Source: Bryum argenteum (taxonomy: Eukaryota; Streptophyta; Bryopsida; Bryales; Bryaceae). Taken from it: a stretch of DNA of 64,000 nt. Position numbers and translations under genes: made by a program. The notes under the pieces were generated by a model. The model was not told the DNA's origin, searched no databases, and saw only the letters and a program-made list of their open reading frames with translations. Every line of letters begins with the position of its first letter. The stretch's first letter is position 1. This document shows, one piece after another, positions 34,441 through 47,047 of the stretch. The stretch spans positions 6,616,727-6,680,726 of the forward strand of contig CM073327.1 in assembly GCA_037043015.1 (NCBI GenBank). The letters are read 5' to 3'.

Positions 34441-34999
34441 CCCACTTCGTAGTCTTCGGATGTCGTGTTTGGGTCCCCTGTTCCGAGCCTCAACGTAAGA
34501 CTATAGGGTCCCATCGCCAAGAGGCATCTATGTAGGATTTGACTCCCAAGTATAATCCGTTATGTGTCCCCTCGCACAAAGCGTCCTACATAAGGCTCGA
34601 TTCCAAATCACAATTTGAAGAAAAGGTCTTTCCTTCTCTTATCTCTCCGGGTTCTTCTCAACCCCTTGTTTTCTCTCGCTCCTCAAACCTTCACAATGAA
34701 TCCGGATCCTATTACTAACCTCACAAACTCGTGTCGAGAAACTACTAGATCTCCAAGCCTTAGTTGAAAAGCTTCCGATGGTTTCAATGATTCTTCTTGA
34801 ATCACTCAAACCCTCTTCCAGGCACTCGGTCTATCTTCTATCAAACTCTTACCTAACCAAGATATTGCTCGGTCTTTTACCGTCCAAAGCCAAAAACCTA
34901 GGTTGACAAGTCACCCCTAGTCTCTTCTTCTTTTTTGTATCTAGCGTGAAGAAGCTACGGCACTTTACACTAGAAGAAGCAAAGGCCGACTGACCGCCC

Positions 35000-36562
35000 C
35001 CCGTTGGCTTGAAGCCTCTGAGCATGAGTATGCTTCTTTGCGAAAACATCAGGTCTTTGGACCGCTTGTGACCAACTTGGACACCAAGCCAGTTGGCCAC
35101 AAATTGATTTTCACAAAGAAAAGAAATGCTCAAGGTCAAATTCTCCGCTACAAAGTCCGATTAGTAGCCCAAGGTTTTGCTCAACGCCTAGGTATCGATT
35201 ATACCTCTACTTACTCTCCTGTCATGGATTCTTCTACGTTTCGATATCTCATTAGGAATGGTCATCCAATACACTTTGGAAACCCAACTACTAGATGTAG
35301 TAATGACCTATCTATATGGTCCTTTGGACACCGAGCTCTATATCAAGCCACCTCCCCGATTTTCTCTCTCAATCTATCCCGACCGACACAACTAAGTCCT
35401 ACTCCGGTCTCGTACTTCAGCGTGCCTTGACGGCTTGAAGCAAGTCATTGAATGTGGTACTCTCATCTACATTCTTTCTTGACAAAAGATAAATTCCAGC
35501 ATGACCGAGTTTGCCTTGTATCTTTATCCTTAGAGAGTCATCTGACTTTGCCATACCGGCCATTTATGTTGATGACATAAACCTAGTGGGTACCCGGCAG
35601 CATGCAAGAAAGTTGTAAGTCTACTAACATCCCGCTTCGAAATGAAGATGTTAGGAAAACCTCCTATTGCCTTGGCTTACGATTGTCCATCTTCCCCGAT
35701 GGCGATCTCTTTCTCCATCAAACGAGTTATACTCAGAAGATGTTGAAGAAATTCAACATGGACAAGGCCAGCCCTTTGTCAGCTCCGATGATTGGCAGAA
35801 GTAGCACCAAGGATGATCCCTATCATCCATACCAAGACAAGGAGAAGGAGTTCACAGATAGGACACACTATTTTTCAGCTATCGGCGCCCTATTGTATCT
35901 AGCTACATTTACAAGACCTGACATCTCTTTCACTGTGAGTGTATTGGCACGACATAGTCAAAATCCCTCCATTAGGCATTGGCGCGCTGTCAAGCATATT
36001 TTCAGATATTTGCGTGGCACTGAAGACTTGGGACTTCACTATACCAAGAGTGAATCATCCGACATCATTGGCTACGCAGATGCTTGTTCTAAACTGATGT
36101 CACCACAAAAGTCCCAAACCGGCTATATTTTTCTATATAGTAACGCACCTATCTCTTGGAAAAGTGTAAAGCAGACGCGACAACCACCTCCACCAACCAC
36201 TCGGAAATGATTGCTTTTCATGAAGCAACCTGAAAAAGGTCTGGCTTCGCAATCTCCACAGATTGTTGATAACCAACTCGGGCTCAAGACTCCTATCACC
36301 CCAACTATCCTATATGGCGATAATGCACCTGTAAGAAGACAAGTCGGTCGGTCTTTGATTTATCAAGAGCGATCGTGTGAAGACATTGACCAAGAAATCT
36401 TCAAACTACACTCAAGATTTGGTGACGAGCGGACAAATCCAAGTGCAGAAGATCGAATCCACTCACAATGTTGCTGATCTTCTTACCAAGGCCCTTCCAA
36501 CCTACACTCATCGTCGACTTGTACAAGCCGTTGGGATGCGGCTCCTACATGAGTTAAGCTAG
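35000..36562 (+). pseudogene. Copia reverse transcriptase and RNase H remnants
   Basis: RVT_2 motifs appear in several frames: VGHKLIFTKKRNAQGQILRY with KVRLVAQGFAQRLGIDY, then the active-site-like IYVDDI near 35563. The longest block (35602-36210) has TSYTQKMLKKFNMDKASPL, YFSAIGALLYLATFTRPDI and HWRAVKHIFRYLRGTEDLG. The RNase H end (IGYADA...QTGYIF; VADLLTKALP) runs to 36562. Frameshifts at about 35270, 35430 and 36200 inactivate it. Confidence 0.88.
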
Positions 36563-36702
36563 ATACACTCTTTTCTACACTTTGAGCTTTTCCTATGAGA
36601 TAGGTTTTTACTCAAAGGTAGTTTTTAAGGAGGTATCTAGTGTTTGAGGAGGAGTATATAGGCACAAACACTAGTATAGTAACTTCAGTATTCGAGGAGG
36701 AG

Positions 36703-36961
36703 TGTTGTAAATAGAATAAAGCTACTCCTACTATAAGTTACCATATCTTTAGTTTGTTGTAAATAGAATAAAGCTACTCCTACTATAAGTTAGTTAGTGC
36801 ATGTAATAAGCACCAACCACTCACTGTGAGTTGGTGCATGAGCTCCATCCTTTAACAAGGAGTTACAATAGCAAGTTAAACTATAGTTTCCTTCTATATA
36901 AAGCTACAGGAGAGCTAGCCTCTCCTCACTTCTTTCCTGACAATGCCTCTTGCACACAACA
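36703..36961 (+). repeat. 3' LTR of the copia element
   Basis: 259 bp, preceded by the purine tract GAGGAGGAG. It is identical in length to the 5' LTR with three visible substitutions (C/T at 36753, A/G at 36815, T/C at 36947 approximately). The right target duplication ATTTG follows at 36962-36966. Confidence 0.93.
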
Positions 36962-37185
36962 ATTTGAATGACTATATACAATTCACATGAAAAATATTCT
37001 GCTACATGAATTCTTTTGTTGTGATAGTTAAAATAAGACTTGTCCAGATTTGTGTGACTAAAGTGGGAATCATTCGTCTCTCAACCGTTTCAACGGACAT
37101 CGGTTCGCCTTCAACGGACACGTAACTGCCAGAGACCTTCTCCTTAACCCATTCTCTGGAATCGATCGCTACTCGGCCGGCCGCG

Positions 37186-39575
37186 ATGCCGCCGCTTGCG
37201 AGCGGCAAATCCAAACCCAAATGTGGCGGTGAGGAAGAATCGCCGGGGAGCAGCAGTAGCTACGAAAAATCGAATTGTCCCGACCCCAGACCCAAGTACA
37301 AGCCTTTGGATCGTGCTGACGACACTAAAAAATTCCCTGTAGACTGTCATCCAACCTCAATTCTGCACGATTGTATTTCATAGCTCAGAAATTTCCCATG
37401 CACGATAACTCTTTCATAGCTCAGAAATTTCCCATGCACGATTCTCTTTAATCTTCTCTCATTGCTCCGAAATGAGTCTGGTCTCGCAATTTCCACCCTT
37501 TTTGAGTCGGCGATCATGTCTCCATTTCCCGGATTCCAGTGTCGAAATACATGCATACTTGAGCATCATATGAAAGACTCATTCTCCCTTGCACATTCCT
37601 TTTTAGGTCTGCTCTCGGACTTTAGCACTTGTTTGAGTGAATGGAGCTTCCCCTTCAACATGGGTCCTTTCTTGATCTTTTGCAAAAGGTTCCAGTTAGT
37701 AATTATTGATCACATGAGGGTGATATGAGGAGTGCATGAGGATGTCGGGATGGGGCATGAGAGGGTTAGGATTTGAGAGGGGTTTCAGGGTTTAAGTGCA
37801 GTGTGTGGAGGTTTATGGTCCGGATGGAACTTCCAAGCGCTTCGCCTTAGGCACACGAGCCAGTTTCGTAGTAGACCGCTTCAACAAGAAGCTCGTGGAC
37901 GCCATAAAACCAGTAGTCTGCGTGGAAGCTTTCAAGTATGGCGAGGAGCCTGTTGAGTTCGGCCCTGACGCCCCGCTCATGTCCATTTGCGACTGGGACC
38001 TCCGCGTCGTGCAAGAAGGTACCAACAATCAATCAAACTTGCACACACTCATTCAATGATTCCCTGGAACCCTAACCCTTTGTTCTTGCAGCTCCTTTTG
38101 AGCCAATTCGAGCTGGTGACAAGATCCCGAACGGCGAGCTCTCGTACCTGGATCAGGAGGGTAAGCTCCAATCTTGCTGTCTCCACGAGCTTGTAAGAGA
38201 GAAGCGGGTGGTGATTTTCGGCGTTCCTGGAGCATTCACGCCCACCTGCAGGTGCGAGACTATCCTCTTATCTGTGTACGAGTTTCATAACTGTCAGAGG
38301 AATGTACTCTTAGGATGAAAATCTTTGGCCATTTAGACAGCAATGCAATGTGTTTGTTTGTGGTACTTTTTTAAGTGGAGGAGGATTCACTTGTGCAGTA
38401 TAAAGCATGTCCCTGGATTTATTGAACGAGCTGCGGAGATTATGGAAAGAGGAGTCAATGAAATTCTCTGTGTCACAGGTTTTCCTCTTCGCCCTTGTGC
38501 AATCTTATTGTTAACGTTTCTGCTTAGTGAAGATTCGGCACTTGCCCAAAGAGTCTTCCATATACAAATAAGCTTAGTCCTGAATATGTTCAGTGCAAAG
38601 GCTTTTCAGTAGTCAAATGGGATTAGACATTCTATTCTTGTGTTAATAGTATCAGTTGCTTGCTTGTCGAAAACATCGGGATACCATGTTTGATACGCAT
38701 GATGCTGCACTCATTTGTTTGGAATGATGGAACTGCTGACGATTGCTTTGCCTGTGCATCTTTCATAAACACATGAGCGAGTTCTGAATGTAAACAGTGA
38801 AAGGTCTTCAAATTTAAAAAGAGATTGAAAACTGGAGCACAGAGAATAGCCTTACACTTCTAAAACTTTCTTCTCAATGGCCATGTTTGAAATAAATACG
38901 ACGTTGCACTAATTGTTTGATGAAACTCCTTCGTTGGCGCATCTTTCATAAACACATGAGCATTTTGCTTCATAGCTTCAAAAGTATACAGTGCAAGGTT
39001 TTCAGAATTCAAAAGAGATTGAAATCGGAGCACAGAAAATTACAGGCTTACACTTTTAAAACTTTTCCGTCCTTTTCTTTTCAATGCCATGCTTAATGTA
39101 GCACGATGCTGCACTCATTGTTTTGGAATGATGGAACTGCTGTCAATTCCTTTGCTGGTGGTTTCGTACTTCGAAAGAAATTCAAAGATTTTCTCTTCTT
39201 TTCAGTGCCATGTTTGCCATATGGCACGATGTTGCACTCATTGTTTGAAATGATGGAACTGCTGATGATTCCTTTCAGTGCACAGACTTTAATTCTATGA
39301 TTGTGTTTCCAGTGAATGATCCGTGGGTAGTGAAGGAATGGGAAACGACCTACCCTGACAACAAGCACATAAAATTCCTGTGCGATGGGTCGGCGACGTG
39401 GACGAAAAGCTTGGGCTTGGAGCTGGACTTGACGGAGAAGGGAATGGGAGTTCGTTCTCGACGCTACTGTTTGCTTGTGGATGACACTGTTGTCAAGATT
39501 GCCAATGTTGAGGAAGCTGGTGGGTTGGAGATTTCCACTGCTGACAGGATGGTGGCCGACTTGGAGGGCAAGTAG
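37186..39575 (+). CDS. Type II (Prx5-like) peroxiredoxin with N-terminal extension
   Basis: A thiol peroxidase that reduces H2O2 and alkyl hydroperoxides. Proposed exons are 37186-37338, 37802-38018, 38092-38251, 38399-38478 and 39313-39575 (873 nt, 290 aa). Exons 2-5 join in frame with GT/AG borders. Exon 1 is less certain (donor GTAGAC) but keeps phase. The catalytic domain starts near APFEPIRAGDKIP (124) and has the peroxidatic Cys176 in PGAFTPTC, resolving Cys201 in NEILCVTVND (C-X24-C, the plant type II spacing) and the conserved GVRSRRY. It resembles the cytosolic PRXIIB/C/D group more than the plastid form. Residues 52-123 (VYGPDGTSKRF, VEFGPDAPLMSICDWDLRV) have no counterpart I know in those roughly 162-residue enzymes, and residues 1-51 are hydrophilic and unlike a transit peptide. 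Confidence 0.85.
38690..39290. repeat. Degenerate tandem repeats inside the last peroxiredoxin intron
   Basis: Three to four imperfect units of about 200 bp. Shared blocks are ATGATGGAACTGCTG, GCATCTTTCATAAACACATGAG, AAAAGAGATTGAAA and GATG(C/T)TGCACTCATT. They inflate intron 4 to 834 bp. Confidence 0.75.
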
Positions 39576-40545
39576 CTTGAGTTACATCTTCAATCTACAA
39601 GTTCGCTGAGTGTAGATAGAAAGCTGTGGACAAACTTCTCTGTTGACTTTGTTTGCCATGTTGTGTTTTGGAAGAACTTTGTTTGGTGGAAGTTATCTTC
39701 TTATTAGAATAGAAGGGGTGATGGTTGAAGTTAACACCCATGGGGTCTGAAATGGGCGGCCCAAAATTATGTACATGTACAGCCTAACCTACCTATCACA
39801 ATCCTTTCAAAGCACGAAATCACTCATTCACAGTGTGATTTGAATTGTAAAATCTAACCTTTTGAATGCATCATAAGAAGATGACGAGTTTGACATCAAA
39901 ATGTAAGTGGAAAGTTGAGTACAGTGAGAGCTAGAGAGCAAATTCTGTTGGAAACAAGCCCCTCGAGCTTGCTTGGGTGTAGATTCTATTGGAAAGAAGC
40001 CCCTCAGACTTCCTTGGGCGTTTAAGAGTTAACCTCTTATTTTCGCAAGAGTTTCTAATGTGCTTCAAGTAAGTGGTTTGAAATAGAATTAGCATCTAGG
40101 AAGTGGGTTCATGTGTAGAAAATGAAGGCCTCGTACGAGTATCTGGACTCATCCCCTACAAAAGTGCATTTCTTCACCTCATAATAAGTTTGGAGTTCTT
40201 CTTATCGAAGTCTCTCACTCTCTCACCAACTCCATGATGGCACACACCATATTGAAAATTCACCATAAATGAAGAAACTTGCATTCCTTTCTTTTTTTCT
40301 TTTTCTTCAAAGCAAGATTACTTCTCAACCGTGCACCAAATCAAATGCGAAAACTGCAACAAATTACATTTGCACATCATGTTCAAGAAAATCAACACCA
40401 CGAATGAAACCATTCCTGGCCCTACAGAATCTTTCTACTGATATCGTAACAACACAAGAATCAAACATCATAATTCGAACACCACCATATCACTCATATC
40501 CCAAAGTATCATATCATGTACTCCTGTATCACCAGAAAAATACTA
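39576..40545. other. 3' flank of the peroxiredoxin gene and intergenic DNA
   Basis: Contains the probable 3' UTR. A short duplication of GGAA-AAGCCCCTC plus CTTGGG lies at 39950-40020. No gene seen. Confidence 0.4.
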
Positions 40546-40648
40546 CTCCCTGTGTCCCATTATAATTGTCCGGTAGATTCTCTCAAATCTACATCGAGAG
40601 ATAGAGTTGAGAGAACCTACTGGACAGTTGTAATGGGACAAGAGGGAG
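40546..40648. mobile_element. Stowaway-like MITE
   Basis: 103 bp between TA duplications (40544-40545, 40649-40650). The left end is CTCCCTGTGTCCCATTATAA with a GTCCGGTAG continuation, and the right end is its complement (TGTAATGGGACAAGAGGGAG). The CTCCCT...GTCCCA terminal motif and TA target identify a Stowaway (Tc1/mariner) MITE as found widely in plants. Confidence 0.85.
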
Positions 40649-41472
40649 TAGTTTCTAAAGAATGGAAATGGTAAAGATGGAGTCAAGTAAAAGTGAGGAT
40701 ACTGCCGAGAGGTAAAAAAGTGTACAGTAAGTTGGTTGGACTTTGGTGGGCAATTCTCATCATTGTGGGGGTAAGCGTTCGTAGCAGCTACCAAGGAGGA
40801 TGGAGGAGGGGTAATGAGCCCCCTAATTTTTTGATGTGTACACATTAAATGCCAAGGAGAAGGCTTCTAAAGGTAACTTGGGGTCGCAGACCACAAATTT
40901 GAATTCAAAATTATCAAAAACGGCCATGGGAGGTCCCCACGGATTCTAGGGTGCCTCCTTGGTAGCTGCCACGAACCATTGCCCTCATTGTGGTGGGTGG
41001 GGGGTTCGAGGAATCTTCTGGGGTTGCTTGGCTTTGCTCTTCCTTGTGCATGCATGTCGACAGAGTGTTGGTGAACAATTTGCACATTTGCAAGTGACTC
41101 ATCATGGAGGAAGATTCTTCTGCAATGGACGCATTTTGTCAAATTAAGTAATGGAATCCGCCAACGTGGCTGATCCTTATCAGCTAATTCGGAGCATTTC
41201 AATTTTGGTACACGGGTTTAGGGGACAGTTTTCACCATTGGAAGGAGGTAATACGAGGGTCCCTTTACACTATGAACCAAGAGGCATGATCAAATCATTT
41301 TCTTGGTCAAGAGCCCTGACCATGATAAATCAAAAATGAATTTTTGAATGACTTGGTGACTCTTGTAGTGTAAAGCGGATTTGGACCGAGGACAAATTTA
41401 AGCTCAATTCTCTTATATAGATCCTCATCATTCTCTCTTTTGCCCTCCCCTTTTTTCCTCCTTCCTCATCAA
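40649..41472. other. Intergenic, no gene recognised
   Basis: An imperfect inverted duplication relates 40745-40800 (GTGGGCAATTCTCATCATTG, GTAGCAGCTACCAAGGAGG) to 40945-40990 (TCCTTGGTAGCTGCCACGAA, CAATTGCC-like). Open frames are short and overlap on both strands. Confidence 0.4.
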
Positions 41473-42062
41473 CCCCTAAACGACCAAGGCCTCCGATTTG
41501 ATTGTTTGACTATTTCGGGCAGCTGTGATGAAGAGGTTAGAATCAATATTTTTGCCTAAGATTTTTATTGGATGTTCCCTATACTACGAGGTATATGTGG
41601 GAAAAATTGTGGATTGTATACCTCCCAAATACGACAAATGTGGTGCATGTTTTACCGATTCCTTGATTTCTACCTTCTTCTAGTAAATAAATTGCATGAA
41701 GGTTCAAAAAGCCAAATGAGTGTCTAAACTTTTGCATGGTAATGCTTAACCTAGTTATCTACACGGAAACAAATATAAGCAAGATTTTTGAGGTATTAAG
41801 CATCGGTTATCCTTTGCACAAAGTAGACTATGTCTACTGAAAAAAAGTTTCCATCAACTTTGAATGTTGCGATCTTACAAACGACAAAGATCCAACGGTT
41901 GAAATTTTGAACACTATCTCTGATGATAGTTATCTTTAAGATCCTACGGTTAAAAGTTTCAAAAAATTGTGAAAAAAATTCTCATACACCAAAGTTTACA
42001 AGGTGGTATGGAATCGCAGTTTTGGAGTTTGGAGCTTTCAAAACACCATGGTCGTTTAGGGG
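41473..42062. mobile_element. TTAA-flanked foldback element (family T, copy 2)
   Basis: 590 bp with ends CCCCTAAACGACCAAGG and CCATGGTCGTTTAGGGG, flanked by TCAA (mutated TTAA) on the left and TTAA on the right. Internal blocks match copy 1 in reverse orientation (AAAGATCCAACGGTTGAAAT, AAGATCCTACGGTTAAAAG). No coding capacity. Confidence 0.65.
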
Positions 42063-42100
42063 TTAAATAATTGAACACTAGCCAATTCATGAATTTCGAG

Positions 42101-42170
42101 CCTCATGGTCTTCTTGATTATAGTTGAGTGAAGGCATTTGCTTTGACTCAACTAAAATCAAGGGGACCAT
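42101..42170. repeat. Short hairpin
   Basis: The arm TCATGGTCTTCTTGATTA (TAGTTGAGT) pairs with the complement in GACTCAACTAAAATCAAGG (GGACCATGA), about 26 of 29 positions, around a 15-base loop. It could be a small MITE or a small-RNA precursor. No further support. Confidence 0.5.
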
Positions 42171-42452
42171 GAAGACATTATCCGGTATAGAAAAGTTAGC
42201 ATACTTTGGGGACCTCAAAGTTTTTGGTCATTCGTCTCTTTTTGAGGTAGTGTAAAGCCCAATGGGACCAAGAGAACTTCACTCTCCAATTACAACTTTT
42301 AGAAGGTTGTGGTCAATCTTCACGGTCTGAAGTGTATTTCTTTACAACAAATGAATTTTTTTCTCACCTTTCGTCTTTATATAAAAAGGGTAATTTAAAT
42401 ATAGATGATCATGCAAATGATAGATTACTATTCCCATTTGGGTTGTTAAAGG

Positions 42453-42454
<2 letters not shown>

Positions 42455-42521
<67 letters not shown>
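42455..42521. repeat. (AT)n microsatellite
   Basis: 67 bp of uninterrupted AT dinucleotides. Confidence 0.98.
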
Positions 42522-42525
<4 letters not shown>

Positions 42526-43380
42526 AAAATCGGCACTCTTGTACACTCTCTCAATATCCTTAGAGATTGAAGTAATTTTTGGTAGATCATATTTTTAAAA
42601 GAAAACATTGTGCATGCGTATTCTCAAAGTCTTATATGTGGTTACCCAACTCTCCACCATGTATTTTAGTTTTAAGTAAGATGTTACAAGAATTATAAAT
42701 TATGAACATTGAGAAAATAAGTTGAAAAGTTTTAATGTAAAATGTACAAGAAATTATCTATTTACTTATTTGTTTTAAAGAAAGAATCTATGTATCAATC
42801 AATGGAGAAAAATACAAGTATGGAAAGGTTTTATGGTACAATGTTCAATAAGCATTAATGGAGAAGTTGTATTACACAAAGTGCAAAATTCACAAAATGT
42901 ACAAAGTTCCGCAATTGATCAATTCATTGATCGGTTGAAAAAACAATTTCAAAAAATTACAAGACCCTATTGAACTTCGAATGCAATGATACAAATTCTA
43001 TAAAAAAAGAACACTTATTGATTGAAATCACACCTAATTGCTTAAAAACAGAAGGAACATACCAAACTTTAAATAAAGGACACTTGGTATCTTAAAAGGA
43101 ATTATCAGCCGCCCAAGTCACGGTAACCTCCTCGAGGAAGTCTACCCAGAAGGGGCGGACTCCTCGGTCAAGTCCCGGCACGTGTCGCACTCATATCCTT
43201 TTATTAGCCTTTCTTTTCCAAGACGTTTCGGTGTTCTCCACGCAAGCCTGCCACCACCCACCCAGTCGTCCTCATTCATCCACATTTTATCATCCACTAT
43301 ACTCCAACCTCCCTCCTCACGAGACAAACATTCATCCAGTCGTTCGTTCGATGGCCTCGTCAGTGACCGCCTTCGTCGAG
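42522..43380. other. AT-rich spacer and promoter region of polyubiquitin gene 1
   Basis: 42522-43080 is AT-rich without genes. From about 43100 the GC content rises and the block before the TATA box is the likely promoter. Confidence 0.5.
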
Positions 43381-43387
43381 TATAAGA
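43381..43387 (+). promoter_or_regulatory. TATA box of polyubiquitin gene 1
   Basis: TATAAGA within GTATAAGAACCCTA, 135 bp before the ATG. Almost the same motif precedes the second polyubiquitin gene (47579-47585) at a similar distance, which supports its use. Confidence 0.65.
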
Positions 43388-43509
43388 ACCCTAGAGCCTC
43401 TCCTCTCTTCCTCAATTGTTACATTTTCACTTCGAGCTTTGGATCGAAGCTTTTGGGGAGTAATTGCTTTTGGGAGAGCTTCGGAATTTGTTGAGGTGAT
43501 TGTGAGTAG

Positions 43510-44661
<1,152 letters not shown>

Positions 44662-45829
44662 ATTGTCTTCAGGATACTTAATTACGGCCTTGTATAGAGA
44701 ATTGCAGCCTTTGTTCTTTGTATTGTGATAAACACTGAATACAAATTAACACTGCCTACGTTTGGCCTTTAATCTCGATTGTCGTATCTGAATGTACGCG
44801 CATCTCATTGTCTGCAGTTTGTCCTTCGAGCCTTTGCATGTTATCTGTGCAGCAACACCGTTCTTATCATGATGATTGTACACACTTTAGATAGTATGAA
44901 GGATGTCTTCGAGTTTGGTAATGTGATACAATGGGTATCAGAAGTATCTTGGAGTGGACATTATTGGCTCAAATTCAAAGTGCAATATCGTCCGGTGATA
45001 TGCAAGATTTCTGTTATACGCATACAATCCCGATAGGGAACATGATTGGTCTAAGTTCGAGAGTAAAGTGATTCTTTCCAAGACAAGTTGGGTAACAAAT
45101 TGCACAAGGCATCTTGACGTGTCAAAGATTTGCTTTGGCTGCAGTAGAAATTTTTGTCTTATTCACCGAAAGGCAGGCACGAAGATGCACTGTACGATGA
45201 TGCGTGATAATTAGAGAATATTGAGAGGTCGGAGACGTGAACGAATAAGAACCTCTCAGAAGATCCATGACCAGAGGTCCTTGACCCTTGAAGAAAAAAC
45301 TTCAATTCCAAGAAAACTTGTAAAGCTGCGAAAATTGCAGGAATTTGTTGCGCCTTCTGTTCACTCGATTACAATAAAAGCAACGCATGTTGTTTGGAAA
45401 TGGACATTGCATCCAAGAGCCTGTGAACACACACTGCTTTCATCACGTATTTTGTTGTTGTAACATGAACTTTCCGAACCTAATTGTTTGACATAACATG
45501 ACTTTTTAACTTTCTGCACCCCCATTCCACTTCTTTAGGAATTTGATTGGTAAGTATATTGATTATTCTTTAATCGTGACTATTCACATTCTTACTTATA
45601 AATCTTGGGGAATTTCTTTTTTGTTATCATGTTTAAGTGAAAAGGTTTGGTTGAATTTAGTTAAAGAGATGTTTTACATGAGGAGTCAAGTTGTAGGATG
45701 GAGGGTAATAAGTCCTCTCAATGTGATTGGTTCATCTTTCATTCAACAAGAAATTAATCAAAAACATGACAATGATAATTAGATAGAGATTTACAAAAGC
45801 AACATTGAACAAACTAACGTCCTAATTAA
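44662..45829. other. 3' flank of polyubiquitin 1 and intergenic DNA
   Basis: The probable 3' UTR contains GAATACAAATTAA near 44740. At 45664-45760 lies a half copy of the foldback element found at 47048-47225 (GTTTTACATGAGGAGTCAAG, CTCTCAATGTGATTGGTTCA). No gene recognised. Confidence 0.45.
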
Positions 45830-46422
45830 GCCCTAAAGATCCAAGAAAGCATGTTATGCTTTTCGCGATTTTGGATAGCGTAGATGAGGGGGTTGAAACT
45901 TATATTTTTGCTTAAGATTTTAACTTGGTAATCCTTATACTACAAAGTGCATGTAGTGAAATTTTCAATGTTAGAATTCAATTTTTGAGTCTTCTAAGAC
46001 AATCCTTGGGTTGCGAGTTGAAATGTGGCACCTTAAAAAATTACTTCTTTTGATTTTATTTATTTATTTCTTTTTTGTCTAGATTTAAGAAAAATATGAT
46101 ACTACTACTTGAAACAAAGCAAAATTCAAGTTCAAGCTCTTACCAATTTTACAAGGGCAACCTTTAAAATTCAAAAGAGCAAGCTTCAACATTTGCAAAA
46201 AAAGTTGTCACATTGACTTTGAACGTTACGATCTCACGAATGGTAAAGATCCAAAGGTTGAAATTTGACAAGGTGTTAGTGCAAATAATTGTCTTGAAGA
46301 TCTTACGGTTGGAAATACCCAAAAGTAGGAAATACCCAATTGTACCTTAACCCTTAAACATCCAATCATGCCCCTCGGGCTTGGTTTCCAGTGTATTTTT
46401 AGAGGGGCTTGACGTTTACGGG
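45830..46422. mobile_element. TTAA-flanked element (family T, copy 3)
   Basis: 593 bp. The left end GCCCTAAAGATCC follows TTAA (45826-45829) and the right end GACGTTTACGGG precedes TTAA (46423-46426). Internal blocks GACTTTGAACGTTACGATCTCA, AAAGATCCAAAGGTTGAAAT and ATCTTACGGTTGG match the family. Length matches copies 2 and 5. Confidence 0.55.
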
Positions 46423-46426
46423 TTAA

Positions 46427-46761
46427 CCCCTAACTCTCCTTAAAACCTGAAACGGGTTTCGAAGGTTCCCGGAGGAGAAAAACTTAGCCAACTTTGACCA
46501 TTATAATCTCACAAATGAGGAAGAATGAACGGTTCAAATTTGGTATGTTAGAAGAATGTTAAGTGAACTTTGAGATCTTATGGTTGAATCCTTCAAATAA
46601 TTCTTAGATTGAGATTTTTTGAGCTTAATCCAAGGGAAGGTCAAATTTTGTGTCTTAGACCGTTTTGCAACAAGGAGATTTAGGGGTTAAATTGCACAAA
46701 GTGGTCAAAAATTGAAGTTTTTGATTTTTAAGGCTTAAAAACACACTTGGACTTTTAGGGG
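46427..46761. mobile_element. TTAA-flanked element (family T, copy 4), adjacent to copy 3
   Basis: 335 bp, starting CCCCTAACTCTCC directly after the TTAA at 46423-46426 shared with copy 3 and ending CTTGGACTTTTAGGGG. The right flank reads TTTC, so the target site is degraded. Internal block GACCATTATAATCTCACAAATG matches the family. Confidence 0.5.
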
Positions 46762-47047
46762 TTTCAAATTATCAGGTCAGGATTGCTGGAGGTCACCTCG
46801 TAACAAGATTTTTATGAGTATGAAAAAAGAAAAGAAAAAGGTACTCATGTAGAGATTGCCAAAAGTCATTTTGTGACTTGTTTTTATAAGATCTCAAAGA
46901 AACAAGTCTTCAATTAAAATAAAAACCAAATTTGGGATGTATACAATCAAGTTTTTAACATTTTGAGAGAGGGTATTTGAGGACCTCACAACTACATTTT
47001 TGCATAAAGGGCAACCTTTGATGCATAAAAATACAAAAGGCTCATGA

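Larger units (their letters stand above)
15742..36961 (+). mobile_element. Ty1/copia LTR retrotransposon, interrupted by a CACTA element
   Basis: Two 259-bp LTRs (15742-16000 and 36703-36961) begin TGTTG and end CAACA and are flanked by the 5-bp duplication ATTTG (15737-15741, 36962-36966). Inside are a primer-site-like TTATCAGCACGA just after the left LTR and a purine tract GAGGAGGAG just before the right LTR. Gag and pol fragments appear in the copia order (gag, integrase, reverse transcriptase, RNase H). Subtracting the 15,783-bp CACTA insertion and its 3-bp duplication leaves about 5.4 kb, normal for a copia element. By eye the LTRs differ at three positions, so insertion was recent, yet the coding region carries many frameshifts. 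Confidence 0.93.

Noticed and set aside
42332..42608. Tyr/Ile-rich open frames on both strands
   Set aside because: They are translations of the (AT)n microsatellite.
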